A DNA stretch of 64,000 bases from positions 1,550,001 through 1,614,000 of the forward strand of contig CBDCVA010000002.1 in NCBI GenBank assembly GCA_965222935.1, given 5' to 3'. The stretch is from CBDCVA01 sp965222935 [NCBI: Candidatus Latescibacterota bacterium] (lineage in GTDB: Bacteria; Latescibacterota; CBDCVA01). Position 1 is the first letter of the stretch. Each line of letters opens with the position of its first letter. Both the position numbers and the translations under genes were made by a program. The notes below the pieces were generated by a model. That model was given only the letters and a program-made list of their open reading frames with translations, had not been told where the DNA came from and did not search any database. Below are positions 7,867-16,597 of this stretch, piece by piece.

Positions 7867-9531
7867 ATGAAATTTCGCTGGCTTCGAGGTGCGTCAGCCC
7901 CGCTTCTGACCGCGCTCGCATGCGCTCCAGCCGAGCCGCCCGCGCCACCCTTGCGCCACACGGTCCGCATCGGCATCGCCATTCACGTGCAGGAGGTGAA
8001 GCTCGGTGCGCGGGGCGACTGGTTCGTGGAGCTAGGAGCGAACGGAGCGCCGCTCGGGCGGTTCGGACCCGAGGACGCGCTATGGGTGCGCTGGTCCGGA
8101 GACCGGCTTCAGATCACCGCCGAAGACGGGCGCGAACTCGCGCTCGCCACCGAGCCTCTGCGCGTCCGCCCGCTTCAGCGCGGCCGGCCTCTTGTGGCGA
8201 ACGGCCACCGCTACCGCGGCCTGTTCGAGGTCCTTCCGCGCGATACGGCGCTGACCCTGGTCAATGCCGTCGGGATGGAGGAGTACCTTTACGGCGTGGT
8301 GCCGGGGGAGATCGGGCGGCTGCGGAGTGAGCAGATCGAGGCGGTCAAGACGCAGGCGATCGCAGCCCGGACGTACGCCTACGCTCACCTGGAGCGCCGC
8401 GCGAGCTACGGCTTCGATCTCTTTTCGAGCGTCGGCGATCAACTCTACGAGGGCATCGATGGAGAACACCCCGTGGCAACGCGGGCGGTGGAAGCGACGC
8501 GGGGGCAGGTCCTCGCCCACGATGGGCAGTTCGTCGAGGCGTTCTACTCATCGACATGCGGCGGCCATACAGAGGATGTCGACGCCGCCTGGGGCCACGC
8601 GAAGCGGCCCTTTCTGGTGGGTGTGCGCGACACGGCGCGGGCGGGCGAGCCGCTATGCGCGCCCTCGAGGCATTTCCGCTGGCGGGAGCATTGGTCGCGG
8701 GAGGCGTTGGAGTCCATCTTGCGTCGGTCGATCCCGAAGGAACTGCCCCGGTATCGCCCGGAGGACATCGGAGAGCTTCGCGATCTCGTCGTCGAGGGGC
8801 GGACGCGCTCGGGCCGGGCGAAGGCGCTGCGGATCGTCACATCACGGGCGAGCCCCCTGGTCGTCGCCGACCGCATTCGATGGGTCCTGCGGCGCCCCTA
8901 CGGGCGGAGGCCCATCCTGCGCAGCACCTATTTCCTGCCACGAGTCCGGCGCGACGGCGAGGGTCGGGTCACGGCCGTGGAAGTGGTAGGCGGCGGCAAC
9001 GGGCATGGCATCGGGATGTGCCAGTGGGGCGCGATCACGATGGCGGAGCGGGGCTACACCGCCGAGGAGATCCTGGCCCACTACTACCGGGGGGCACAGG
9101 TGATGCCCGCCGATTCCGTCGCCATGCCCCCACCCATAAAACCCGGGGTGATGCGCACCTTCTGGCCTCTGGTCGGCCCCCCCGTGCTCTTCTTACCGCT
9201 GGTGAGCAAGCTGGGAGCCCTCGAAGCGGAGCTCGCGCGGATGCGGGCGCTCTGCACCCGCCACCATTGGACGGCTTCGCCGGGCGTTGACGGCGGCTCC
9301 TGGGGCGTACGGGTGCATTCGGGATGGGACAGCGACCGAGCGGCGGGGATAGCGGCCGCCGTGCGGCTGGCGACCAGCGAGCCTGTACATCTCGGCTGCT
9401 CAAGCGGCCGCTGGACCGTCCATGCGGGGGCGCGTCGAACGCGGCGGAGCGCCGAGCGGCTTGCGGCGGAGCTCGCCTCGGACGGGTTCTCGGAGGCCGT
9501 CGTCGAGGCACTGCCCAACTCGCAGTACTAA
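7867..9531 (+). CDS. SpoIID/LytB-domain lipoprotein with C-terminal SPOR-like region
   Basis: The 554-residue protein starts with a lipoprotein signal (lipobox LTALAC near residue 19). A SpoIID/LytB domain follows: NAVGMEEYLYGVVPGEIG, VKTQAIAARTYAYAH, YEGIDGEHP, VEAFYSSTCGGHTEDV and GNGHGIGMCQWGAITMAERG, in the canonical order. Spore SpoIID is a lytic transglycosylase acting on denuded glycan, and LytB-like proteins enhance amidases. The last 110 residues (HLGCSSGRWTVHAGARRTR...) look like a SPOR peptidoglycan-binding repeat. A TTG at 7864 is an alternative start; AAGGAG lies 11-16 bases upstream. With the symporter, MurQ and AnmK downstream it suggests release and recycling of cell-wall sugars. 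Confidence 0.88.
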   Translation: MKFRWLRGASAPLLTALACAPAEPPAPPLRHTVRIGIAIHVQEVKLGARGDWFVELGANGAPLGRFGPEDALWVRWSGDRLQITAEDGRELALATEPLRVRPLQRGRPLVANGHRYRGLFEVLPRDTALTLVNAVGMEEYLYGVVPGEIGRLRSEQIEAVKTQAIAARTYAYAHLERRASYGFDLFSSVGDQLYEGIDGEHPVATRAVEATRGQVLAHDGQFVEAFYSSTCGGHTEDVDAAWGHAKRPFLVGVRDTARAGEPLCAPSRHFRWREHWSREALESILRRSIPKELPRYRPEDIGELRDLVVEGRTRSGRAKALRIVTSRASPLVVADRIRWVLRRPYGRRPILRSTYFLPRVRRDGEGRVTAVEVVGGGNGHGIGMCQWGAITMAERGYTAEEILAHYYRGAQVMPADSVAMPPPIKPGVMRTFWPLVGPPVLFLPLVSKLGALEAELARMRALCTRHHWTASPGVDGGSWGVRVHSGWDSDRAAGIAAAVRLATSEPVHLGCSSGRWTVHAGARRTRRSAERLAAELASDGFSEAVVEALPNSQY

Positions 9532-9599
9532 GCCATGCCGCGAAGCTCATCGAAGTTTGAGTGCCGGTTCGGCCTCTGGACGTGGACGCTGGTCCTTGC

Positions 9600-9985
9600 T
9601 CTTCTCCCCTCCCTGCTTGTGCCAGCGGAGCTTCCGCCGGGGAGGGGCCGGGGGTGGGGTTTTAGTGCCACCTTTCCAGCACTGACTTCCACCCCGATAA
9701 TGACGATCTTCCCACTCGCGCCCAAAGAGAGCAACCACCGATGACACAGATGAACTGGACGCCGATTCAGGAGCCCCTCGCGCGCCCCCTTGCCGACGGG
9801 CCGACGGAAGCCCAGCCCGCAGACGCCGCGATCTCGCCCCCGTCCCCTACACGTAACCCCCTCCACGTTCTGGCTGTCCTTGCTCTTCTCCCCCGCCAGC
9901 GGAGCTTCCGCTCCCTGTATGTGCCAGCGGAGCTTCCGCTGCCAGCGGAGCTTCCGCCGGGGAGGGGGTCAGGGGGTGGGGTTCG
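9600..9985 (+). repeat. Composite repeat block B upstream of the symporter
   Basis: This is a second, nearly complete copy of the block at 7482-7833. It has a hairpin/G4 copy (9605-9660), a GTGCCA...CACTGAC hairpin, the module with a mini-frame (MTQMNWTPIQ at 9741), and a final hairpin/G4 copy (9889-9982) with the CAGCGGAGCTTCCGC unit present three times. The core coding GPTEAQPADAAI is base-for-base identical to blocks A and C. It ends 18 bases before the symporter ATG, so it forms most of that gene's leader. Confidence 0.85.
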
Positions 9986-10000
9986 CATTAAGGAGCGCGC

Positions 10001-11713
10001 ATGCAGCTAACGGCCCTGGACTGGGGGATCATCGTCGGCTACGGCCTCCTGGCGCTGGGACTGGGGATAGGCTTCGCGCGGCGCGCGTCGGGGAGCCTCA
10101 CGGCGTTCTTCCTCTCGGGACGGTCGCTGCCCTGGTGGCTGGGCGGCACCTCCATCGTCGCGACGACGTTCGCGGCCGATACGCCGCTGGCGGTGACGGG
10201 CCTGGTGCGCGAACAGGGCATCGCGGGGAACTGGTTCTGGTGGAACGTGGCGCTCTCGGGGACGCTGGCGACGTTCCTGTATGCCCGCCTGTGGCGCCGG
10301 GCGGGGATTCTGACGGACATCGAGTTGACCGAACTCCGCTACGCGGGGCGGCCCGCGGCGGCGCTGCGAGGCGTCTCGGCCGTCTACTTCGGGGCGGTGA
10401 CCAACTGCATCACGATGGGCTGGGTGATTCTGGCCATGGCAAAAATCCTGGGCGTGGCGCTGGGCTGGCCGAAGGTCACCTCGCTGGCCGTGCTGATGCT
10501 CGTCGCGCTCTCCTACTCGATCCTGGCGGGCCTGTGGGGCGTGGTGATCACCGACCTGATACAGTTCGTCATGGCCGTGACGGGTTCGATCGCTCTGGCG
10601 TGGTATGCGATGGAAGCGGTGGGAGGCATGGGAGGGCTCGTCGAGGGGCTGGAGCGGACCCAACCCTCGGCGGAGGCGCTGCTGGCGTTCTTTCCGGCGA
10701 CGGGCTCGGCCTGGATGCCGGCAACGACGTTCGCGGTCTACCTTGGGGTGATCTGGTGGGCGCGTTTCCACGCCGACGGCGGGGGCTACATCGCGCAGCG
10801 GTTATTCGCTTCACGGGACGAACGGCAAGCGGTCTTCGCGAGCCTTTGGTTCAACGTCGCGCACTACGCGCTGCGGCCCTGGCCCTGGATCCTGGCCGCG
10901 CTGGCTTCGCTCGTGCTCTATCCAGAGCTGGCCGATCCCGAGACCGCCTACCCCAAGATGATCGTCGCGCTCCTGCCCAGCGGGCTCCGAGGGTTGATGA
11001 TCGCGTCCTTGCTCGCGGCTTTCATGTCCACGATCGACACGCACCTCAACTGGGGGGCGTCCTACCTGGTGAACGATGTCTACCTGCGCTTCTGGCGGCG
11101 CGGCGCCTCCGAGGCCGAATCCGTCCGCGTCTCGCGAATGGCGATGGGGCTTTTGCTCGTCGGCGCGGCGCTCACGGCTTATCTGATGACGTCGATCGTC
11201 GGAGCCTGGAAGTTCCTCACGGCCGTCGGCGGAGGGACGGGCCTGGTGTTCCTCCTGCGCTGGTACTGGTGGCGGATCAACGCATGGTCGGAGATAGCGG
11301 CGCTGGCGGCGTCGTTCGCGATCACCGTGGCGCTGACGCTCTGGACGAATCTCGATTTCGCGGGCAAGATGCTCGTCGTCGTGCCCGCCTCGACGGCCGT
11401 GTGGCTCGGGGTCACGTTCGCCACCTCGCCGGTCGCCTTCGAGCGGCTCGAAGCGTTCTACCGACAGGTCCGACCCCATGCGCGGATGTGGGGTCCGGTG
11501 GCCGAGAGCGTTGGGCCACTCGAAGGCGAGAGACGCGGCGCGCGGGACCTGTGGCACTGGCTTTTGGGCGCGGTCGGCATTTACGCGGCCATGATCGGGA
11601 TCGGCAAGCTTCTGCTGGGGCATCCGGCGCTAGGGGCTAGCCTGTGCGTGCTGGCGGCCGGGGCGTTATTCGTGATCTTGCGGGACCTCGGAGAGACCCC
11701 ACCCCAAAAATGA
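10001..11713 (+). CDS. Sodium:solute symporter (SSS family)
   Basis: The 570-residue integral membrane protein has about 13-14 hydrophobic segments. It shows the SSS-family hallmarks, including an N-terminal FFLSGRSLPWWLGGTSIVATTFA segment type, WVILAMAKILG, a YSILAGLWGVVITDLIQF helix and LMIASLLAAFMSTIDTHLNWGASY. It probably couples Na+ to uptake of a small solute across the inner membrane. AAGGAG lies 6 bases before the ATG. Placed between a SpoIID-like protein and MurQ-AnmK, a likely cargo is a muropeptide sugar such as N-acetylmuramate or anhydro-MurNAc (inference). Its last codons and stop lie inside the next repeat copy. Confidence 0.9.
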   Translation: MQLTALDWGIIVGYGLLALGLGIGFARRASGSLTAFFLSGRSLPWWLGGTSIVATTFAADTPLAVTGLVREQGIAGNWFWWNVALSGTLATFLYARLWRRAGILTDIELTELRYAGRPAAALRGVSAVYFGAVTNCITMGWVILAMAKILGVALGWPKVTSLAVLMLVALSYSILAGLWGVVITDLIQFVMAVTGSIALAWYAMEAVGGMGGLVEGLERTQPSAEALLAFFPATGSAWMPATTFAVYLGVIWWARFHADGGGYIAQRLFASRDERQAVFASLWFNVAHYALRPWPWILAALASLVLYPELADPETAYPKMIVALLPSGLRGLMIASLLAAFMSTIDTHLNWGASYLVNDVYLRFWRRGASEAESVRVSRMAMGLLLVGAALTAYLMTSIVGAWKFLTAVGGGTGLVFLLRWYWWRINAWSEIAALAASFAITVALTLWTNLDFAGKMLVVVPASTAVWLGVTFATSPVAFERLEAFYRQVRPHARMWGPVAESVGPLEGERRGARDLWHWLLGAVGIYAAMIGIGKLLLGHPALGASLCVLAAGALFVILRDLGETPPQK

Positions 11714-11975
11714 CGATCTTCCCACTCGCGCCCGAAGAGAGCAGCCACCGATGACTCAGACGAACTGGACGCCGATTCAAGAGCCCCTCGTGCCCCCCCT
11801 TGCCGACGGGCCGACGGAAGCCCAGCCCGCAGACGCCGCGATCTCGCTCCCGTCCCCTACACGTAACCCCCTCCACGTTCTGGCTGTCCTTGCTCTTCTC
11901 CCCCGCCAGCGGAGCTTCCGCTCCCTGTATGTGCCAGCGGAGCTTCCGCCGGGGAGGGGCCGGGGGTGGGGTTTC
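11700..11975 (+). repeat. Composite repeat block C upstream of murQ
   Basis: This is the third copy of the block. It begins inside the symporter's last codons (ETPPQK is repeat-encoded), carries the module with a mini-frame (MTQTNWTPIQ at 11751), and ends with a hairpin/G4 copy (11900-11972) about 24 bases before the murQ start. Compared with block B it lacks one CAGCGGAGCTTCCGC unit. The three blocks therefore precede three consecutive genes of one pathway. Confidence 0.85.
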
Positions 11976-11995
11976 TTTAGGCCAGGGGTGAACCC

Positions 11996-14314
11996 ATGAC
12001 CCGTGAATCCCCGCTGGCCAGGGAGTTGGCGGAGTTGGTCACCGAGGGCGTTGACCCCGCCATGCGCGATCTGGACGCCCTCGGGACGCGTGCGATTCTG
12101 GAGCGCATCCATGCGGCGGACCGAACCGTCGCGGACGCGGTCGGCGCGGAGCTGGACCGCATCGCCGAGGCGGTGGAACTGATCGTCGCCGGATTTCGCG
12201 CGGGCGGGCGGCTTTTCTACGTCGGCGCCGGGACGAGCGGGCGGCTTGGGGTGCTCGACGCCTCGGAGTGCCCGCCGACCTTCGGGACATCCCCGGAGAG
12301 GGTTCAGGCGGTCATCGCGGGCGGACCCGAGGCGGTCTTTCGGTCGCAGGAGGGCGCCGAAGACGACCGGAATGCAGGGGGGCATGATCTGGCGATGCAC
12401 GGCGTGCGGCCGCCGGATGTCATCTGCGGACTGGCGGCGTCGCGGCGTACGCCGTATGTGGCTGGCGCCCTTGAATGGGCGCGCGGCGCGGGCTGCCGGA
12501 CGATCCTGGTGAGCGCGAACCCGCCCCAGACCGAGACCAGCCTTGCCGCCGACGTCACGATCTCTGCGGTCGTCGGGCCGGAGATCGTGATGGGCTCGAC
12601 GCGGATGAAAGCGGGGACCGCGCAGAAGATGGTCCTCAACATGCTCTCGACTGCGGCGATGGTGCGGATGGGGAAGGTCTACGGCAACCTGATGGTGGAC
12701 CTGCGAGCGGGGTCGGCCAAGCTGATCGAGCGGGCGCGGCGGATCGTGCGATTGGCGGCGGGCTGCACCTATGAGGACGCCACGGCGGCGCTGGAAGGGG
12801 CCAACGGCTCCGTGAAGGCGGCGATCGTGATGCGGCGCACGGGCGCCTCGCGCGCGCAAGCCGAGGCGCGGCTTGGGGCATCGGGCGGTTTCGTGCGCGG
12901 CGCTCTCGCGGCATCGGGCGTCGATCCTGAGCTGCCCCGGGGTTCGATGGAGCCCGACGCTCGCACATCCTTGCTCTTCCCCCCGCCGGCGGAGCTTCCG
13001 CTCCCTGCACGCGGGGAGGGGGCCGGGGGTGGGGTTCTCTTTCCCCGCAAGATGAAGCTGGCGGAACTCGCGGCGAGGCCGACCCGACGCGTGGCCGGTT
13101 TGATGTCGGGCACATCGCTGGACGGCATCGATGTCGCGCTGGTGGACCTGACGGGGACGGGATCGGAAACGTCTCTCTCGCTCCTGGCTGCGCGGACGTA
13201 CCCCTACGCGCCGGACGAGCGGGACCGGCTGGCGGCGCTCATGGATGCTTCATCGAAGCTCGGCGGGGGTGATTCAGCCGATGCCGCGCCCCGACGGGCC
13301 CAGGAAGGCGCTGAAGGCGAAGGCCCGCTGCCGGGGGGTGGGGCCGGGGGGTGGGGTTTCTTGCTGGAGCGGATCGCGGAGGCGAACTTCTGGCTTGGGG
13401 ATCGCTTCGGGGAAGCGGTGCTGAGGCTATGCGAGGAAACGGGAACGAGCGCCGTAACCGTGGACCTCGTAGGCTCGCACGGCCTGACGATCTACCACCG
13501 GCCGCCCTGCGGAGACCGCCGGGGTGCGACCTGGCAGATCGGGGAAGCAGCGGCCATCCGTGAGCGTGTGGGCTCGGTCGTCGTGAGCGATTTTCGCGTC
13601 GCGGACGTGGCCGCCGGGGGGCATGGGGCACCGCTTGCGCCTTACGTCGATCATCTGCTCCTGGGGCGCGAGGGCACGCCCAGAGCAGCGCACAACCTGG
13701 GCGGGATCTCCAACGTCACCGTCGTCACCGGGGCGTTGGAGAACATCGTGGCGTTCGATACGGGGCCCTGCAATCTCCTGATGGACGGAATGACCCGGCT
13801 CGTGACGGACGGGGCGCTCGCCTATGACGAGGGCGGCGCGCTGGCCGCAACGGGAGAGCCGGACCTGGACGCAGCGGCGGCATTCCTCAAGCACCCGTAC
13901 TTGATGAAGCGCCCTCCAAAATCCACGGGCCGCGAGATGTTCGACCTGAAATTCGTGAAGGACCTAGCGGCCAAGCTCGAGGGAAGTATCGAAGACAAGA
14001 TCGCAACGGCGACTCGGGCAGTGGCCGACTCGATCTTACAGGCGTATAGGGATTTCGTGCTCCCCCGCTTCCCGCTCAAGGAGGCGGTCTTTTCCGGCGG
14101 GGGAGCGCACAATGCGACGCTCATGCAGTGGCTTGCGAAGGGGCTGACGCCTGTGCCCGTTCGGACGAGCGACGCTTACGGGATCCCGGTTGATGCGAAG
14201 GAGGCAATCCTGTTCGCGATTCTGGCGGACAAGACGATTTCGGGTCGAGCAGCCAACGTGCCCTCGGCGACGGGGGCGCAGCGGCCCGTGGTGCTCGGCA
14301 AGATCTGCCTTTAA
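11996..14314 (+). CDS. murQ-anmK: MurQ-AnmK open frame: MurNAc-6-P etherase joined to anhydro-MurNAc kinase through repeat-encoded linker
   Basis: Residues 1-315 are MurQ (N-acetylmuramic acid 6-phosphate etherase), with the SIS sugar-phosphate site YVGAGTSGRLGVLDAS, the catalytic-region ECPPTFG, and EIVMGSTRMKAGTAQKM. From about residue 353 follows AnmK (1,6-anhydro-MurNAc kinase), with LMSGTSLDGIDVALV, DFRVADVAAGGHGAPL, LGGISNVTVV, FDTGPCNLLMD and SGGGAHN. AnmK phosphorylates anhydro-MurNAc and MurQ then removes lactate, so they catalyse consecutive recycling steps. Residues 322-350 are read from a hairpin/G4 repeat, and a second repeat scrap lies inside AnmK near residues 440-455. An ATG at 13052 could start AnmK separately. 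Both catalytic signatures are intact, so the fused or internally started products may work. Confidence 0.88.
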   Translation: MTRESPLARELAELVTEGVDPAMRDLDALGTRAILERIHAADRTVADAVGAELDRIAEAVELIVAGFRAGGRLFYVGAGTSGRLGVLDASECPPTFGTSPERVQAVIAGGPEAVFRSQEGAEDDRNAGGHDLAMHGVRPPDVICGLAASRRTPYVAGALEWARGAGCRTILVSANPPQTETSLAADVTISAVVGPEIVMGSTRMKAGTAQKMVLNMLSTAAMVRMGKVYGNLMVDLRAGSAKLIERARRIVRLAAGCTYEDATAALEGANGSVKAAIVMRRTGASRAQAEARLGASGGFVRGALAASGVDPELPRGSMEPDARTSLLFPPPAELPLPARGEGAGGGVLFPRKMKLAELAARPTRRVAGLMSGTSLDGIDVALVDLTGTGSETSLSLLAARTYPYAPDERDRLAALMDASSKLGGGDSADAAPRRAQEGAEGEGPLPGGGAGGWGFLLERIAEANFWLGDRFGEAVLRLCEETGTSAVTVDLVGSHGLTIYHRPPCGDRRGATWQIGEAAAIRERVGSVVVSDFRVADVAAGGHGAPLAPYVDHLLLGREGTPRAAHNLGGISNVTVVTGALENIVAFDTGPCNLLMDGMTRLVTDGALAYDEGGALAATGEPDLDAAAAFLKHPYLMKRPPKSTGREMFDLKFVKDLAAKLEGSIEDKIATATRAVADSILQAYRDFVLPRFPLKEAVFSGGGAHNATLMQWLAKGLTPVPVRTSDAYGIPVDAKEAILFAILADKTISGRAANVPSATGAQRPVVLGKICL
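12977..13035 (+). repeat. Hairpin/G4 repeat inside the murQ-anmK frame
   Basis: This copy contains the GGAGCTTCCGC unit, a C-rich arm, GGGGAGGGGG, CC, GGGGG, T and GGGG. It lies in the reading frame between MurQ and AnmK and is translated as a Pro/Gly-rich linker (PPPAELPLPARGEGAGGG). It carries no stop in this frame, so two neighbouring genes are now one open frame. Confidence 0.88.
13326..13365 (+). repeat. G-rich repeat scrap inside the AnmK coding region
   Basis: The segment reads GGGGGG-T-GGGG-CC-GGGGGG-T-GGGG, the G-tract half of the repeat, preceded by GGCCCGCTG like the second repeat family. It is translated as GPLPGGGAGGWGFL. It lies in the stretch between AnmK strand 2 and the helix ANFWLGDRFGEA, where E. 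coli AnmK has a much shorter loop, so it probably inserts about 25 residues into a surface loop. Confidence 0.75.
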
Positions 14315-14375
14315 CCCGGCGAGGCGAGGCCCGATGTTGGACGAAGAACGCGACGGAACGGATGACGCCCGGCGT

Positions 14376-16487
14376 CTATACCTCGCGAGAGCCTCCCGTG
14401 CCGCTCGGCCGCGTCCTGGTCGGAGGGCGCCGCCTCTGGCAGACGATGACGCGGTGGATGGCTAGCGGGGGAAGGATAAGCTCGGCGTAGCGTCCCACCC
14501 GCCTCATGCGGACGGGGGCGTCCTCCGGCATACTGCGGCAGCGGATGACCTGGCCTGCGATGCGCGGTCCCAACGTGATGGTGATGTCGCGCTGGACCTG
14601 GTCGCCTGGGGCGACCGCGAGGGCCTCGGGGCGGCCGGCATTGTGATTGATGAGATGCAGGACGATGTCGTCTCCGGTCTCGTTGGCCACGATCTCGACG
14701 CCGGGGGGAGCATCGGTGCGCAGGACCGGCTCGGTGATCTGCGCGGCCACGAGCGTCTGCGCGAGGCGCTTGGGCCAGGTCCCCATCAGGTGGCCGGACG
14801 CTATCACCGCCCCCAGCCGCCACGCCGCGTAGGTGAAGCTGCCCGCGCCGTGCGCGCGCCGGCAGATGGCGGGCGACGTCCGCTTCGGATCAGGCGGCGG
14901 CTTGCCCCGGAGAATGCCCGTGCCCGGGGCGTGGCCCGTCTCGGGTAGCTCGGTGACGGCCAGGACCGCAGCGTCGGTCGCGCGGACGAGGATCGGCGGG
15001 CGCTCGATGAGGATGGGGACCTCGGGACATCCCGCACCGACCTGTCTATCCGTGATCCGCAGGTAGCCGAAGCCGTCCTCGCTCTCGCCCACGAATGCCA
15101 GACCCATCGCCTCCCATAGCGCCGAGTGGAGTCCGGGCTCGCCCCTCTCGTCGGCGGTGCCCGTCAGCCCCGTCACAACCCCGTCGCCGCCCGCCTCGAC
15201 GAATGCGAGGATGCGCTCGACCTCGGCGGCGGCCAGCGAGCGCCGGTCGCCCAGGATGAGGACCGCGTAGTCATCGAGGCGTTCGAGGTCCGGCAGGAGG
15301 TCGTACTGAATGTGAGCATCGAGGAGAGCGCCGTGCCAACCCTCGACCTCCTCGGCGTGGGGAACGCCCAGGTGCGGCGCGTCCAGGGCGGCGATACCAA
15401 GAGCCAGGCCGACGTCACTGATGCCCCGAGGGCGGACGCAGAGGGGTTCGAGCGCTCTCAGGCGACCGAAGACCTCGGCCAGCGCGTCGAACTCGCCGGG
15501 GTTGGGCGCAGCGGCGGGGATGGGCCGATGCCCCAGGGTGACGCTGGCGCCATGAGCGGCGCCGATGGCGGTTTCGAGCGTCAGCAGCGCTCCGGGCTTC
15601 TGATCCCAGCCATCCCAGCCGGAGAGCGCGCCAGGGGTGAGCACCTCTCCGGGGCGCCCCCGCGCCTTGATCCAGCGAGCCTGGAGGCTCTGGCGCAGGT
15701 AATCCGGGGCGTGCCCCTCCATCGAGACGAGATCGGCGTTATCCACAGCGTCGTGTGGAAAACCCGAGTCGTTATACACTACCAGCGCCTCGGGGCGATG
15801 GCGGTGGATTGCGGCGCAGGCGCCTTCGAGGAAGCTGCGCGCGGTCGCGACGAGGGTGCGGTAGCACTCAAGGGTTTGGGCGAAATCGGGATCGCGGGGC
15901 ACCTCGCGGCCGAACTCGCGGCGAAAGGCCCCTCGACAGGCGATGCAGGTGCAGGGCTGACGGATGCGGCCCCGCCAGCCAATCCGGTCGAAGCCGCCCC
16001 ACGTCGTCGGGACCCCGTCGAGCCGGACGCCATCGACGGGCGCGTGTTGGGCGAGGGCTTCGAGTTGACGGCAGGCGTAGCTGCGGTAGTCACTGCCCAA
16101 ACACAGCCAGCGGAAGGGGCCGCAGTCGCGGGGCTGGCCGTGGGCGTCGGCGAAGCACCACTCGGGGTGAAGCCCCGCAGCCGCATGGTCGAGCGCGACG
16201 CTGAAGGAAGCGATGAGCCGGAGCCCGTGCCCGTGGGCCGCTTCGGTCATAGGGCCCAGGATGTCGATCGGGCAGACCTCTCCCTCGGGCGAGGGGTAGT
16301 AGCATATGCCGTGAGGGTCCTTGGCGCAGAACTGGACCGTCTCGACGCCGGCTTCGGCGAGCCGAGCGGCATAGCTTTCAGCATCGAAGGCGGCGCCGCG
16401 ATCGCGGGCCCATGCCGCCGAGACGTCGAGGATGCGGACCTTGCGCAGGGCGTCCCCGAACCAGACGCCGCGGTCGGACTGCGGCAT
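14376..16487 (-). CDS. GHL6-type glycosyl hydrolase with C-terminal trimerisation-like region
   Basis: The 703-residue protein begins like the hypothetical glycosyl hydrolase 6 (GHL6)/alpha-L-fucosidase-like superfamily. It has YAARLAEAGVETVQFCAKD, GICYYPSPEG, a barrel strand GLRLIASFSVALDHA, CLGSDYRSYAC, VDGVRLDGVPTTWGG (a candidate catalytic Asp), a CxxC pair in CTCIACRGAF and LVVYNDSG. A middle domain (YAVLILGDRRSLAAAEVERILAFVEAGGDGVVTG) resembles the beta-galactosidase trimerisation Rossmann fold, and the C-terminus is beta-rich. There is no signal peptide. It probably cleaves a glycoside in the cytoplasm. An upstream GTG at 16514 is an alternative start. It is convergent with murQ-anmK, 61 bases away. 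Confidence 0.78.
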   Translation of the reverse strand: MPQSDRGVWFGDALRKVRILDVSAAWARDRGAAFDAESYAARLAEAGVETVQFCAKDPHGICYYPSPEGEVCPIDILGPMTEAAHGHGLRLIASFSVALDHAAAGLHPEWCFADAHGQPRDCGPFRWLCLGSDYRSYACRQLEALAQHAPVDGVRLDGVPTTWGGFDRIGWRGRIRQPCTCIACRGAFRREFGREVPRDPDFAQTLECYRTLVATARSFLEGACAAIHRHRPEALVVYNDSGFPHDAVDNADLVSMEGHAPDYLRQSLQARWIKARGRPGEVLTPGALSGWDGWDQKPGALLTLETAIGAAHGASVTLGHRPIPAAAPNPGEFDALAEVFGRLRALEPLCVRPRGISDVGLALGIAALDAPHLGVPHAEEVEGWHGALLDAHIQYDLLPDLERLDDYAVLILGDRRSLAAAEVERILAFVEAGGDGVVTGLTGTADERGEPGLHSALWEAMGLAFVGESEDGFGYLRITDRQVGAGCPEVPILIERPPILVRATDAAVLAVTELPETGHAPGTGILRGKPPPDPKRTSPAICRRAHGAGSFTYAAWRLGAVIASGHLMGTWPKRLAQTLVAAQITEPVLRTDAPPGVEIVANETGDDIVLHLINHNAGRPEALAVAPGDQVQRDITITLGPRIAGQVIRCRSMPEDAPVRMRRVGRYAELILPPLAIHRVIVCQRRRPPTRTRPSGTGGSREV

Positions 16488-16597
16488 CCTATCCGACCCG
16501 CCGCCCTTCTCCACAGTGTGAAGAGAGGAATGTCTCCGGTTCTTCGACAGGTTCAGGGCTCAGGGGGGTATGGATCGCGCTGGGGGCGGCGACAGCG

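Noticed and set aside
9790-11640. A 616-codon plus-strand frame overlapping the symporter
   Set aside because: It is frame-shifted against a protein with clear SSS motifs and membrane helices and has an Arg/Gly-rich composition typical of shadow frames.
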